DNA of 64,000 nucleotides from Prescottella equi (GCF_020171745.1 NZ_JAIVAH010000017.1:1-64000), one strand, 5' to 3'. Shown: positions 30,478-40,007, counted from the first letter of the stretch. The notes: a model not told the origin generated them from the sequence alone. Made by a program: numbers and translations.

Positions 30478-31098
30478 ATGTCGAGCGTGCCGCGAAAAGC
30501 CGTTCCGAGCAGAGCCTCGATCCTCCTTCTCACCGCGTGTGCCGCGGTATCGACGATGGTTTCGGCGGGGACCGCGACCGCGGGGACCGAGTCGTCGACG
30601 GTCCCGTCCACCGAACTGGGTCCGTTGGTCAGGGCCGTCTCCGAACGCCTGTCCACCGCCGACGCCGTCGCGGCCGCCAAATGGGGGACCGGCAAGCCGA
30701 TCGACGACCCGGCCCGCGAGGCGGATGTGCTCCGGGCCGTCGCCGAGCAGGCGCGGCGCGAGAACCTGGATCCGGCGCGTGTCGAGCAGGTGTTCCGCGA
30801 TCAGATCGAAGCCAGCAAGGACGTACAGCGCGGCCTGTTCGCGGTCTGGGACGTCGTGCCGCACGCGGTGCCCGATCCGCGGCCCGATCTCGCGACGGTG
30901 CGGCCGGTGCTGGATCGCCTGAACGTCGATATCGTCACCGCGATGAGCGAGCAGCGGGACGTTCTGGCCGGCCCGCGGTGCCTGCCGGACCTACTCGCGG
31001 GCGCGGGCGACGTCGTCGGGTCGGAGCGACGGGACGTGCTGCACCAGGCGGGCCTGGTGCGGGCGCTGCGTTCGATGTGCGGCACGGTGTCCGGCTGA
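30478..31098 (+). CDS. Secreted gamma-class chorismate mutase (AroQ-gamma)
   Basis: Converts chorismate to prephenate, but outside the cytoplasm. The 206-residue product has a signal peptide (LLLTACAAVSTMVSAGTATAG) and an all-helical AroQ domain like the exported M. tuberculosis enzyme Rv1885c. Conserved active-site candidates are Arg57 (VSERLS), Lys68 (AAKWG) and Arg80 (DPARE), plus the QIEAS segment. Cys168 and Cys201 are placed like the disulfide of the mycobacterial protein. ATG 30478 is used; GTG 30487 is possible. No aromatic biosynthesis gene is nearby. Confidence 0.85.
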   Translation: MSSVPRKAVPSRASILLLTACAAVSTMVSAGTATAGTESSTVPSTELGPLVRAVSERLSTADAVAAAKWGTGKPIDDPAREADVLRAVAEQARRENLDPARVEQVFRDQIEASKDVQRGLFAVWDVVPHAVPDPRPDLATVRPVLDRLNVDIVTAMSEQRDVLAGPRCLPDLLAGAGDVVGSERRDVLHQAGLVRALRSMCGTVSG

Positions 31099-31105
31099 CC
31101 GGTCG

Positions 31106-32134
31106 TCAGTTCGAGGCGCGGTCCACGGTGTGCTCGCGCAGGAACTCGATCGTCCGGTCCAGTGCGTTGCGGCCGTCGGCGGTGTCGAGATCGAACTGGT
31201 ACTCGTGTGCCAGCGGCGGCTCGTGGTCGTCGGGATAGAAGACGGTCGTCACGGCCACGCCGAGTTCGGTCAGCCTCGACGCAAGAGCCTTGGACTGCTT
31301 CTCGGTGAGCCCGTCGGCGTTGCCGCCCGAGATGTAGGTGGGCGGGAACCCCTCGGTGACGTGGTGCAACGTCGACATCTGCGCCACCGACTCCGAGTTC
31401 GCGATGTCCCTGGTGCCGGTGTAGGCCCAGATCGACTCGGTGGTGCCCCACCCGATGATGCCGGGTCCGCCGACCATGTTCGGCACGTCGTAGATGCCGC
31501 AGTTCAGCACGACGCCACGCAGTTGCTCGGGGCGCAGCGCCGTCTCGATCCCGATCGCACGGGCGTAGTCGGGGCTGGTGGCGATCGTCGCGAGCTGGCT
31601 CGACAGCTGCGCCCCCGCCGAATCTCCGGCCAGGACGATCCGGTTCGGGTCGACGTGGAGGCGTGCGGCGTTCGCGAGGACGTAAGCGTGGGCGTCGCGC
31701 AGTTGCTCGACGGCGGTCGGGTACCGGTGTTCGGGACCGAGCGAGTAGTCGAGCGAGACGACGGTGAAGCCCGCGTCGGCGATCAGTTCGTAGTAGGTCG
31801 CACAGTTCGCCCGGTCACCCGAGATCCAGGCCCCGCCGTGGGTCCAGATCACCGTCGGCAGGGTCTCTCTGGTGCCCGACAGTTCGGCGGGGAAGTACAC
31901 GTCGAGGTGTGCGTCGTCGTCGCCGTCCCGGTACTGCTGCGCGGTGATCGACGCGACTCCGCCGGGAGCGTGCTTGCGGAGGGCGCCCGTCGTCCTCCGA
32001 GCTTCACGGCCGAACACCGCGCGCACGACGAGTGCGCCGGGCCGCGGGCTCGTGACGAATGCGACGACACCACCACCGGCGAGCAGGACTAGCGGCATCA
32101 GGATCCGTCGCAGTCGCTGGGTGCGGGTCGGCAC
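31106..32134 (-). CDS. Alpha/beta hydrolase, HSL-type carboxylesterase
   Basis: A 342-residue esterase or lipase of the hormone-sensitive-lipase group. An N-terminal hydrophobic segment (about 11-28) suggests membrane anchoring or export. The oxyanion motif HGGAW is at 99-103 and the nucleophile elbow GDSAG at 170-174 (Ser172). The acid and histidine lie in the C-terminal part (NADGLT; DDHEPP). Substrate unknown; short acyl esters would be usual. It is convergent with the chorismate mutase gene, with only seven bases between them. Confidence 0.85.
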   Translation of the reverse strand: MPTRTQRLRRILMPLVLLAGGGVVAFVTSPRPGALVVRAVFGREARRTTGALRKHAPGGVASITAQQYRDGDDDAHLDVYFPAELSGTRETLPTVIWTHGGAWISGDRANCATYYELIADAGFTVVSLDYSLGPEHRYPTAVEQLRDAHAYVLANAARLHVDPNRIVLAGDSAGAQLSSQLATIATSPDYARAIGIETALRPEQLRGVVLNCGIYDVPNMVGGPGIIGWGTTESIWAYTGTRDIANSESVAQMSTLHHVTEGFPPTYISGGNADGLTEKQSKALASRLTELGVAVTTVFYPDDHEPPLAHEYQFDLDTADGRNALDRTIEFLREHTVDRASN

Positions 32135-32208
32135 GGGGCAGTCTCCTGGATTCGAGTGGGTTCGACGTGTGACGAGTCACAGTAGCCCGGAGGCTATCGT
32201 CGGAGAAC

Positions 32209-33141
32209 GTGACACCGCAGGCTCGAACCGAGGATTCCACCGGACTGGCGGCCGGGTTCGGCGCGTACCTGATCTGGGGAATGTTCCCGATCTTCTTCGG
32301 CCTCCTTGCGCCCGCCGGTTCGCTCGAGGTGCTGGCGCACCGGATGGTGTGGACGGTCCTGCTGATGCTTGCCGTCCTGCTCATCCTGGGCCGGCTCGGT
32401 TCGCTCCGGGGCCTGTCGGCGCGGACGTGGGCGCTGGTGACGGCGGCGACGGTCGCGATCGCGATCAACTGGGGTGTCTACATCTACGCGGTCGTCTCCG
32501 GCAACGTCGTCGAGGCCGCGCTCGGCTACTTCGTCAATCCGCTCGTCAGCGTGCTGATCGGGGTGCTCGTCTTCCGCGAGCGGATCAGTGCCGCGCAGAT
32601 CGCGGCGCTGGTGCTGGCCACTATCGCGGTGGTGATCATCACCGTCGACTACGGGCGTCCGCCGGTCGTGGCGCTGACGCTGGCGCTGTCGTTCGCGCTG
32701 TACGGGGTGATCAAGAAGGTGGTCCCGCTCGACCCGCGCACCAGCCTGACCGCCGAGGGGCTCGTGGCCGCGCCCTTCGCGATCGTCTATCTCGTCGTGC
32801 TCGTGGTCTCCGGCACCGGATCGTTCATCGGCAACGGCGTCGGCCACAGCCTGCTGCTGATGGCGGCCGGACCGGTCACCGCGCTGCCGCTGTTGCTGTT
32901 CGGCGTCGCCGCGCAGCGCATTCCGCTCACGACGCTGGGGCTCTTGCAGTACCTGACCCCGGCGCTGCAGATGGTGTGGGGCGTGGTCGTCATGCACGAG
33001 GTGATGCCGCCGTCGAGGTGGGTCGGATTCGCCCTGATCTGGGTCGCACTGGTGGTCTTCACCACCGACGCCCTGGCCCGTGCACGGCGGACGCGCAGGG
33101 CGGCGTCACGGGTGCCCGAGACCGTCGGTACTAGGGCATAG
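32209..33141 (+). CDS. rarD: EamA/RarD-type transporter
   Basis: A 310-residue membrane protein with ten hydrophobic segments in two EamA repeats. Hallmarks of the RarD subgroup are [12 protein letters not shown] near the start, [31 protein letters not shown] and [10 protein letters not shown]. RarD was named for chloramphenicol sensitivity in Pseudomonas, but its physiological substrate is not known. The GTG start lies close to the divergent esterase gene (75 bp). Confidence 0.88.
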   Translation: MTPQARTEDSTGLAAGFGAYLIWGMFPIFFGLLAPAGSLEVLAHRMVWTVLLMLAVLLILGRLGSLRGLSARTWALVTAATVAIAINWGVYIYAVVSGNVVEAALGYFVNPLVSVLIGVLVFRERISAAQIAALVLATIAVVIITVDYGRPPVVALTLALSFALYGVIKKVVPLDPRTSLTAEGLVAAPFAIVYLVVLVVSGTGSFIGNGVGHSLLLMAAGPVTALPLLLFGVAAQRIPLTTLGLLQYLTPALQMVWGVVVMHEVMPPSRWVGFALIWVALVVFTTDALARARRTRRAASRVPETVGTRA

Positions 33142-33184
33142 AATCTCAGCTTGCCTGGATCTACCGAATTACAGAGAGGCACGC

Positions 33185-36100
33185 GTGGCTGACTCGTTCG
33201 TTCACCTGCACAATCACACCGAGTACTCGATGCTCGACGGTGCGGCAAAGGTCGGCCCGCTGTTCAAGGAGGCCGAGCGCCTCGGCATGACCGCGGTCGG
33301 CATGACCGACCACGGCAACATGTACGGCGCCAGCGAGTTCTACAACTCCGCCAAGAAGCACGGCATCAAGCCGATCATCGGTATCGAGGCGTACGTCGCG
33401 CCGGAGTCGCGGTTCAACACCAAGCGCGTGCTGTGGGGCGATCCGAGCCAGAAGTCGGACGACGTCTCGGGTAGCGGTGCGTACACCCACATGACGATGG
33501 TCGCCGAGAACTCGACCGGGCTGCGGAACCTGTTCAAGCTGTCCTCTCTCGCGTCCATCGAGGGCCAGCTCGGCAAGTGGCCGCGCATGGACGAGGAACT
33601 CATCGCCACGCACCACGAGGGCATCATCGCCACGACGGGCTGCCCGTCGGGTGAGATCCAGACCCGGCTCCGGCTCGGGCACGATCGCGAGGCACTCGAG
33701 GCCGCCGCGAAGTGGCAGGAGATCTGGGGCAAGGACAACTTCTTCCTCGAGCTGATGGATCACGGACTGTCGATCGAACGACGGGTCCGTGAGGGCCTGA
33801 TCGACATCGGCAAGCAGCTCGGCATCCCGCCGATCGCCACCAACGACTGCCATTACGTCACCAAGGACGCCGCCGAGAACCACGAGGCGCTGCTGTGCAT
33901 CCAGACCGGCAAGACGCTGTCGGATCCCACGCGCTTCAAGTTCGACGGCGACGGCTACTACCTCAAGTCCGCCGCCGAGATGCGGGCCATCTGGGATGCC
34001 GAGGTCCCCGACGCGTGTGACAACACGATGCTCATCGGCGAGCGGGTCCAGCCGTACGAGGACGTGTGGCAGCACCGCGACCGGATGCCGATCTTCCCCG
34101 TCCCGGACGGGCACACGCAGCAGACCTTCCTCCGCCACGAGGTGCTGCGCGGCCTCGACCGCCGTTTCCCGAGCGGTCCGCCGCAGGAGTACCTCGAGCG
34201 CGCCGACTACGAGATCGGCGTCATCAACGAGATGGGCTTCCCCGCCTACTTCCTCGTCGTCGGTGACCTCATCAACCACGCCCGCGAGGTCGGCATCCGT
34301 GTCGGACCCGGACGAGGCTCGGCCGCCGGTTCGCTCGTCGCGTACGCGATGGGCATCACCAACATCGACCCCATCCCGCACGGCCTGCTGTTCGAGCGGT
34401 TCCTCAACCCCGAGCGCGTCTCGATGCCCGATATCGATATCGACTTCGACGATCGCCGCCGCGGCGAGATGGTCCGCTACGCCACCGAGAAGTGGGGCAG
34501 CGAGAAGGTCGCACAGGTCATCACGTTCGGCACCATCAAGACCAAGGCCGCGATCAAGGACTCCGCGCGAGTCCAGTTCGGCCAGCCCGGGTTCGCGATC
34601 GCCGATCAGATCACCAAGGCGCTGCCACCGCCGATCATGGCGAAGGACATCTCGGTGTCGGGCATCACCGACCCCGAGCACGAGCGGTACAAGGAAGCCG
34701 TCGAGGTCCGCGCCCTCATCGACTCCAACCCGGATGTCGCGAAGATCTACCAGACCGCGAAGGGTCTCGAGGGCCTGATCCGCAACGCCGGCGTCCACGC
34801 CTGCGCGGTGATCATGTCGTCGGAGCCGCTGACCGACGCGATCCCCGTGTGGAAGCGCGCCCAGGACGGCGCCATCATCACCGGCTGGGACTACCCGTCG
34901 TGCGAGGCCATCGGCCTGCTGAAGATGGATTTCCTCGGTCTGCGCAACCTCACCGTCATCGGTGACGCGATCGAGAACATCAAGGCCAACCGCGGCGTCG
35001 ACATCGATCTGGACACCCTGCCGATCGAGGATCCGGCCACCTACGAGCTGCTCGCCCGCGGCGACACCCTCGGTGTGTTCCAGCTCGACGGCAGCGCGAT
35101 GCGCGACCTGCTGCGGCGCATGCAGCCCACCGGCTTCGAGGACATCGTCGCCGTCCTCGCGCTGTACCGGCCCGGTCCGATGGGCATGAACGCCCACAAC
35201 GACTACGCCGACCGCAAGAACGGCCGTCAGGAAGTCAAGCCGATCCACCCCGAGCTCGAGGAACCGCTCAAGGAGATCCTCAAGGACACCTTCGGCCTGA
35301 TCGTCTACCAGGAGCAGATCATGCAGATCGCTCAGAAGGTGGCGGGCTACTCGCTCGGACAGGCCGACCTGCTGCGTCGAGCGATGGGTAAGAAGAAGAA
35401 GGAGATCCTCGACGAGGCCTACGACGGCTTCGCCGAGGGCATGAAGGAGAACGGCTTCTCCCAGCCTGCGATCACCGCGCTGTGGGACACGGTCCTGCCG
35501 TTCGCCGGCTACGCGTTCAACAAGTCGCACGCCGCCGGCTACGGCCTGGTCTCGTTCTGGACCGCGTACCTCAAGGCGAACTACCCGTCCGAGTACATGG
35601 CGGGCCTGCTCACTTCGGTCGGCGACGACAAGGACAAGGCCGCGGTCTACCTGTCCGACTGCCGGAAGATGGGCATCACCGTGCTGCCGCCGGACGTCAA
35701 CGCGTCCCGTGTGGACTTCGCGTCCGTCGGCGAGGACATCCGGTTCGGTCTCGGTGCGGTGCGCAACGTCGGCGCCAACGTGGTGGGCTCGATCATCGCG
35801 GCGCGGGAGGAGAAGGGCAGCTTCACCGACTTCTCCGACTACCTCAACAAGATCGACGCGCTGGCCTGCTCCAAGAAGGTCACCGAATCCCTCATCAAGG
35901 CAGGCGGATTCGACTCGCTCGAGCATCCGCGCAAGGGTCTGATGCTGGTGCACGCCGACGCGATCGACGCGGTGATGGGCACCAAGAAGGCCGAGGCGAT
36001 GGGCCAGTTCGATCTGTTCGGCGGCGACGACGCCGACGAGTCGATCGCGGCCGTCTTCAACGTCAAGGTGCCCGACGAGGAATGGGATGCCAAGCACAAG

Positions 36101-36721
36101 CTGGCCCTGGAGCGGGAGATGCTGGGGCTGTACGTGTCCGGCCATCCGCTCAACGGCATCGAGCACGTGCTGGCGGCGCAGTCCGACACCTCGATCCCGG
36201 TGATCCTCGAGGGCGACATCAAGGACGGCACCCAGGTCACCGTCGGCGGCATCCTGGCGTCGGTGAACCGGCGGATCAACAAGAACGGCCTGACGTGGGC
36301 GTCAGCCCAGCTCGAGGACCTCTCCGGTGGCATCGAGGTGCTGTTCTTCCCGCAGGCCTACTCGGTGTACGGCATGGACGTCGTCGAGGACTCGGTGGTG
36401 CTGGTCAAGGCCCGGGTGTCGATTCGCGACGACCGGGTTTCCCTGATCGCCAACGACCTTGCCGTTCCGGACCTTTCGGCGATCGGTGTCGCCAAGCCGG
36501 TGGCCGTCAGCCTACCGGTGCGGCAGTGCACCAAGGAGAAGCTCAGTGCGCTCCGGCAGGTGCTGTCGAAGCATCCCGGCACGGCGGACGTGCACGTCAA
36601 GCTCATCGGATCCCGCGGCACCTCGCTGTGGAAGGTGGACGAGGTGCTCCGGGTGGAGCCGTCGTCGTCGTTGATGGGCGACCTCAAGGCGCTGCTCGGG
36701 CCGAGCTGTCTGGCGGGCTGA
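33185..36721 (+). CDS. dnaE1: Replicative DNA polymerase III alpha subunit DnaE1
   Basis: Main replicative polymerase, 1178 residues. The N-terminal PHP domain ([16 protein letters not shown]) acts as the proofreading exonuclease in the mycobacterial enzyme. The C-family catalytic aspartates lie in [13 protein letters not shown] near residue 414; the fingers and HhH region follow. A clamp-binding motif QFDLFG sits at about 941-946, and a C-terminal OB fold near 1010-1080. GTG 33185 follows AGAGAGGCAC; the frame is open upstream into rarD. Transcribed alone; a GC hairpin follows. Confidence 0.97.
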   Translation: MADSFVHLHNHTEYSMLDGAAKVGPLFKEAERLGMTAVGMTDHGNMYGASEFYNSAKKHGIKPIIGIEAYVAPESRFNTKRVLWGDPSQKSDDVSGSGAYTHMTMVAENSTGLRNLFKLSSLASIEGQLGKWPRMDEELIATHHEGIIATTGCPSGEIQTRLRLGHDREALEAAAKWQEIWGKDNFFLELMDHGLSIERRVREGLIDIGKQLGIPPIATNDCHYVTKDAAENHEALLCIQTGKTLSDPTRFKFDGDGYYLKSAAEMRAIWDAEVPDACDNTMLIGERVQPYEDVWQHRDRMPIFPVPDGHTQQTFLRHEVLRGLDRRFPSGPPQEYLERADYEIGVINEMGFPAYFLVVGDLINHAREVGIRVGPGRGSAAGSLVAYAMGITNIDPIPHGLLFERFLNPERVSMPDIDIDFDDRRRGEMVRYATEKWGSEKVAQVITFGTIKTKAAIKDSARVQFGQPGFAIADQITKALPPPIMAKDISVSGITDPEHERYKEAVEVRALIDSNPDVAKIYQTAKGLEGLIRNAGVHACAVIMSSEPLTDAIPVWKRAQDGAIITGWDYPSCEAIGLLKMDFLGLRNLTVIGDAIENIKANRGVDIDLDTLPIEDPATYELLARGDTLGVFQLDGSAMRDLLRRMQPTGFEDIVAVLALYRPGPMGMNAHNDYADRKNGRQEVKPIHPELEEPLKEILKDTFGLIVYQEQIMQIAQKVAGYSLGQADLLRRAMGKKKKEILDEAYDGFAEGMKENGFSQPAITALWDTVLPFAGYAFNKSHAAGYGLVSFWTAYLKANYPSEYMAGLLTSVGDDKDKAAVYLSDCRKMGITVLPPDVNASRVDFASVGEDIRFGLGAVRNVGANVVGSIIAAREEKGSFTDFSDYLNKIDALACSKKVTESLIKAGGFDSLEHPRKGLMLVHADAIDAVMGTKKAEAMGQFDLFGGDDADESIAAVFNVKVPDEEWDAKHKLALEREMLGLYVSGHPLNGIEHVLAAQSDTSIPVILEGDIKDGTQVTVGGILASVNRRINKNGLTWASAQLEDLSGGIEVLFFPQAYSVYGMDVVEDSVVLVKARVSIRDDRVSLIANDLAVPDLSAIGVAKPVAVSLPVRQCTKEKLSALRQVLSKHPGTADVHVKLIGSRGTSLWKVDEVLRVEPSSSLMGDLKALLGPSCLAG

Positions 36722-36736
36722 CGTCGTGATGCGCGG

Positions 36737-36765
36737 CTGCCCGGGCCGGGAGGCGGTCCGGGCAG
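36737..36765. terminator. Possible terminator hairpin after dnaE1
   Basis: CTGCCCGG (36737-36744) pairs with CCGGGCAG (36758-36765) around a 13-base loop, 15 bases after the dnaE1 stop and before a convergent gene end. No T-tract follows on either strand, so it is a weak candidate, as is common in GC-rich actinobacteria. Confidence 0.5.
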
Positions 36766-36787
36766 TCTGAGTGCCGCGACGATGCGG

Positions 36788-37054
36788 TCACTGATGGTGG
36801 TGATGGCACATCCAGTGCCAGTTCCCCTGCTGATCGCGCTGCATGCACCCGCACCCCATGTGGTGTCCGTGGTGGTGGTGGTGAACCTGGGTCACGGCGA
36901 CCACGGCCGGACTCGCTGCCGGCGTGGCGGTGTCTGCGAGTGCCGGTGCTGCGGCCAACCCGAGCGGGACGGCCACGAGCGACAGCGTGACGAGGATTTT
37001 TGCGAGCGCGCCCCGCATCGTGCGCACTCGTGGTGTTTCGAACTCCTGCTCCAT
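36788..37054 (-). CDS. Small secreted histidine-rich protein
   Basis: 88 residues. A signal peptide (LAKILVTLSLVAVPLGLAAA) with predicted cleavage after APALA at residue 40 leaves a 48-residue mature peptide. The mature part has 12 histidines in three groups (58-65, 80, 84-87) and three cysteines (68, 70, 83). This composition points to binding of zinc, nickel or copper outside the cell. I do not recognise a family. The ATG at 37054 was chosen because GGAGAGGATC precedes it; the frame extends further upstream with no signal peptide character. No metal transporter or regulator lies beside it. Confidence 0.7.
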   Translation of the reverse strand: MEQEFETPRVRTMRGALAKILVTLSLVAVPLGLAAAPALADTATPAASPAVVAVTQVHHHHHGHHMGCGCMQRDQQGNWHWMCHHHHQ

Positions 37055-37221
37055 GCGAGATCCTCTCCGCACGGCCGACCACCGGAGGACGTCTGCCGCC
37101 GGCGGTTGCCGCCGGGAAATGCTCCGGCGGTCGGGGGCCGTCGCCATGCGTCGAGTGGCACTGTCGCGACACTCGGCGCATCGCTGCTCTTCTTACAATC
37201 CCCATGCTATTGCCGTTTTTG

Positions 37222-37235
37222 CCGGATTAATCCGG
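37222..37235. promoter_or_regulatory. 14-bp perfect palindrome in AT-richer gap
   Basis: CCGGATTAATCCGG is its own reverse complement. It lies in the 232-bp space between the DUF5995 gene (which ends at 37287 on the minus strand) and the histidine-rich gene start (37054). It could be an operator for the latter or a small termination hairpin for the former. The surrounding bases (TTTTTGCC, TGCTATTG) are AT-richer than the neighbourhood. Confidence 0.45.
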
Positions 37236-37286
37236 TGTTCGAAACTCGGAGGAGATTCACAGGAAGCCGGTGCGCGGCCGTGTCAC

Positions 37287-38174
37287 TCAGAGTCCACCGA
37301 GGTCGGACAGCGTCTGCAGGGCGCTGTCCGTCACTCGCCACAGGCCGTCGATCTCCTGTTCGGCGGACGGTCGCACCTGCGGGTTCTGCAGCGCGAACCC
37401 GTTCGTGAGGGTGACGGTGTTGTAGCCGCTGTCGGCGGCACGCAGCAATGTCCTCGACGGCTGGTCGTTGCCGGCCAGGCGGTCGAGGCCCTCGCCCACG
37501 AAGTAGAACCGCCACAGCGGTCCGAGGTCGGCGTGATACAGGTCCTTGGTGCGAGTCACGATCGAATCGCCCTTGACCGCAATCGAATCGACGATCCGAT
37601 AGAAGTCGGGGATGCGCTCGGGTCGGGTGCCGCTGGTGTCGACCGCGTGCGCGAGGTCGACGGTGAGGTGGGCGTTGTAGCCGGCCATGGCGACGCGCGC
37701 CGGGCTCGCCGTGCATTGCCGGGCCAGGGCGAAGTAGTGGGACCACGCGGAATCGACCGGGGCGCCGGTGAACTCGGCGTGGAGGTTGCGTAGATAGCGG
37801 GCCAGCAGGTCGTAGCTGATGGCGGGAGACCACGTGCGGTCCGGCAGCGCCGCCGGGTCGCGCTGCAGCGGCAGGACGGCGTCGTATTCCACCGCGTCCA
37901 GTCCGATCGAGAACAGTCCGCGCCAGTCCCGGTGGGCGACGAGGATCTCGGTGATCCGGCGGTGCCGGCCGATCGCGGACTCCAGTCGCGGCAGGCCGGT
38001 GCCGGACAACGTGGACGTATCGCTCAGGGCGAGGATCTCTCCGATCTCGCTCGCGCCCAACGGTGTTCCGCACGCGGTCGCCACCGGGGTGTCGGCGGCG
38101 GCGGGGGCGGGGGAGAGGAGCGCAAACGCGGCTCCGGCGGCGATGAGCGGTGCGAACAGGCGGCGTGGGCGCAT
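37287..38174 (-). CDS. Secreted DUF5995 family protein
   Basis: 295 residues with a clear signal peptide (LFAPLIAAGAAFALLSPAPA, cleaved near AAADTP). The mature part is helical in composition and contains the DUF5995-like core: histidine/aspartate-bearing stretches such as GYNAHLTVDLAHAV, IPDFYRIVDSI and YFVGEGLDRLAG. The conserved NAHLTVDLAHAV resembles a metal-binding helix, but no activity is known for the family. Transcribed from the minus strand, downstream of a tetR gene with a hairpin between them. Confidence 0.8.
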   Translation of the reverse strand: MRPRRLFAPLIAAGAAFALLSPAPAAADTPVATACGTPLGASEIGEILALSDTSTLSGTGLPRLESAIGRHRRITEILVAHRDWRGLFSIGLDAVEYDAVLPLQRDPAALPDRTWSPAISYDLLARYLRNLHAEFTGAPVDSAWSHYFALARQCTASPARVAMAGYNAHLTVDLAHAVDTSGTRPERIPDFYRIVDSIAVKGDSIVTRTKDLYHADLGPLWRFYFVGEGLDRLAGNDQPSRTLLRAADSGYNTVTLTNGFALQNPQVRPSAEQEIDGLWRVTDSALQTLSDLGGL

Positions 38175-38212
38175 CGCCCGAGCCTAATGGGCGGCACGGT
38201 CTCGCATCTGCT

Positions 38213-38237
38213 GAGCGACCTCTCGGACAGGTCGCTC
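38213..38237. terminator. Hairpin between tetR and DUF5995 gene
   Basis: GAGCGACCT (38213-38221) and AGGTCGCTC (38229-38237) form a perfect 9-bp stem with a 7-base loop, about 57 bases downstream of the minus-strand tetR stop. There is no T-tract, so termination is a suggestion only; it could also act on the 5' side of the DUF5995 gene. Confidence 0.5.
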
Positions 38238-38293
38238 GAGGGCTTGGTTGTAGAGCCGTGGTCCCGTCTCGCCCCGTGGATTCTGTCGACTTG

Positions 38294-38905
38294 TCACGAT
38301 CGGGTAGTGGGCGCTCCGTCGAGGGTGGCGGCAATCCTCTCCGCGAGAGCCTCGGGATCGATCGCGGGGTCGATGCAGAGCCGGACGACGTAGCCCTGGA
38401 TCGCTGCGAGGAGCGCGTCGGCGACGGGGCCGACGACCTCGTCGTGATTTCCGCCGATCTCCTGCGCACGTGATCGCGCCCACGGCAGTAGAGCGGTGAC
38501 GAGCAGTTGATGCAGCCGATCGAGATTGTGGGCGGAGACCGCGGCAATCTCCTCGTCGCGGGGAATGTCCGCCCAGATCTGCACCAAGATCGCCGCTTGG
38601 GACCGGTCGACCAGTTCCGTGACCATCCGGGTGAATACCTGACCGGGGGTCATATCGGTCTGCCCGGCGGCGATGTCCGCGGTGAACTTCCGCGTCCGCG
38701 CTTCGAGCAGGCTCGTTGCGGTGAACCTGACGAGTTCGGACTTGTTCGCGAAGTGGGAGTAGATCGCTCCGTTGGACAGGCCCGACTCCGTGATGATGTC
38801 CGCCATCGACGTGTTCGCGAAACCGTCCCGGGCGAAGCACCGCAGTGCGGCCGAGGCGATCTGTTCGCGCCGGCTGCGACTAGTGGCTTCGCTCAACCGT
38901 GGCAT
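38294..38905 (-). CDS. TetR family regulator of the adjacent membrane protein gene
   Basis: A 203-residue TetR-type repressor. The N-terminal helix-turn-helix (REQIASAALRCFARDGFANTSMADI ... SNGAIYSHFANKSEL) is typical; the C-terminal ligand domain is not assignable. The frame contains an ATG five codons earlier (38920), but the perfect operator-like repeat 38909-38928 would then lie inside the gene. ATG 38905, just beside that repeat, is the better start. It is divergent from the membrane protein at 38979 and probably autoregulated together with it. Confidence 0.88.
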   Translation of the reverse strand: MPRLSEATSRSRREQIASAALRCFARDGFANTSMADIITESGLSNGAIYSHFANKSELVRFTATSLLEARTRKFTADIAAGQTDMTPGQVFTRMVTELVDRSQAAILVQIWADIPRDEEIAAVSAHNLDRLHQLLVTALLPWARSRAQEIGGNHDEVVGPVADALLAAIQGYVVRLCIDPAIDPEALAERIAATLDGAPTTRS

Positions 38906-38908
38906 ACA

Positions 38909-38928
38909 AACAGAGTACATGCTCTGTT
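38909..38928. promoter_or_regulatory. TetR-type operator between divergent genes
   Basis: AACAGAG (38909-38915) and CTCTGTT (38922-38928) form an exact inverted repeat with a six-base spacer (TACATG). It is four bases from the tetR start and 50 bases from the divergent gene start, where an autorepressing TetR site is expected. Binding by this TetR is inferred from position. Confidence 0.7.
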
Positions 38929-38978
38929 ATCGTACGGTCGTAAAAAGATCGCTCACTCCTTTTGTAGCCGAGGTGCCC

Positions 38979-40007
38979 GTGTCCCCACAGCCCGCGAAAC
39001 CGCACACCAAGTGGCCGATGGCCGCCCTGTTCGGGGTGCTCGGGTCCCTGGCAGTCACGCTCGTCGTTCTTGCCTTTCTCTGGCCGACCAAGACTGCGGA
39101 ACTACGGGACCTTCCCGTGAGCATCACCGGGCCTGCGGCCGCTGTCGCCGCATTCAAGGCGCACGCGCCAGACGCGTTCGACTTCGTCACGGCCGACGAT
39201 CGCGCCGAGGCGATCGCACAGATCGAGACGCGCGAAACCTACGGCGCGATCGTCCTCGCGGACGCACCCGGGCGGCCGCCCGAGGTGCTCACCGCACCCG
39301 CGGGAAGCGCCGTGGCGACCCAGATGCTCACCGGGGTGGCCACCGGCCTGCAAGCTCAACTCACACAACAGATCACGGTGTCGGGCGGGGATGCGAGCAC
39401 GGCGGTGGTCCCGGTGACGGCGGTCGTACCGTTCGCCGACGGTGATACCGCGGGATCGGGCCTTGCCGCGGCATCCTTTCCCCTGACGATGGGCGGAATG
39501 ATCGGCGGCATCCTGGTCTCGCTGCTCGTCGTCGGCGTCATTCGCCGCCTCGTGGCGCTCGCCGGTTTCGCGGTATCCGCAGGCATCCTGCTCACCCTCG
39601 TGCTGCAGACCTGGTTCGAGTACCTGCAGGGGGATTTCTGGGTCAACGCACTGGTTATCGGCCTGTCGGTCCTCGCCACGTCGGCGTTCCTCGTCGGGTG
39701 TACCTCGCTGCTCGGACCGCGGGGTATCGGACTCGGCGCGATCGTCACCATGCTCGTCGCGAATCCACTGTCCGGAGCGGCGATTCCGTGGCAGTTCATC
39801 GCCACGCCGTGGGGGATCATCGGCCAGTACATGGTGCCGGGCGCATCGAACGCTCTTATCCGGTCGGCGAGCTACTTCCCCGACGCGGACGCCGCGCGGC
39901 AGTGGTGGGTCCTCGGCGCCTGGACCGCCTTCGGTGTTGCACTGGCACTCGTCGGCCACTATCGGGACCGCGCGACCATGCGCGTCTCCGCAAGCACGCT
40001 GGAGTAG
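38979..40007 (+). CDS. Multi-pass membrane protein, ABC-2/YhgE-like
   Basis: 342 residues. An N-terminal transmembrane helix (MAALFGVLGSLAVTLVVLAFLW) is followed by an extracytoplasmic domain of about 120 residues (LPVSITGPAAAVAAFKA, GAIVLADAPGR), then about five more helices. The arrangement of one helix, a large outside loop and a C-terminal helix bundle recalls ABC-2 permease and YhgE/Pip-type proteins, used in export of drugs or surface material. No ATPase gene is next to it. GTG 38979 is chosen; GTG 38973 two codons earlier is equally in frame. Likely repressed by the divergent TetR. Confidence 0.7.
   Translation: MSPQPAKPHTKWPMAALFGVLGSLAVTLVVLAFLWPTKTAELRDLPVSITGPAAAVAAFKAHAPDAFDFVTADDRAEAIAQIETRETYGAIVLADAPGRPPEVLTAPAGSAVATQMLTGVATGLQAQLTQQITVSGGDASTAVVPVTAVVPFADGDTAGSGLAAASFPLTMGGMIGGILVSLLVVGVIRRLVALAGFAVSAGILLTLVLQTWFEYLQGDFWVNALVIGLSVLATSAFLVGCTSLLGPRGIGLGAIVTMLVANPLSGAAIPWQFIATPWGIIGQYMVPGASNALIRSASYFPDADAARQWWVLGAWTAFGVALALVGHYRDRATMRVSASTLE

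Noticed and set aside
33120-33184. TAGAAT as -10 box of a dnaE1 promoter
   Set aside because: No acceptable -35 at the right distance; too weak to annotate.
33161-36166. 1001-codon minus-strand frame opposite dnaE1
   Set aside because: Exactly antisense to a complete DnaE with all motifs; no domain or start context of its own.
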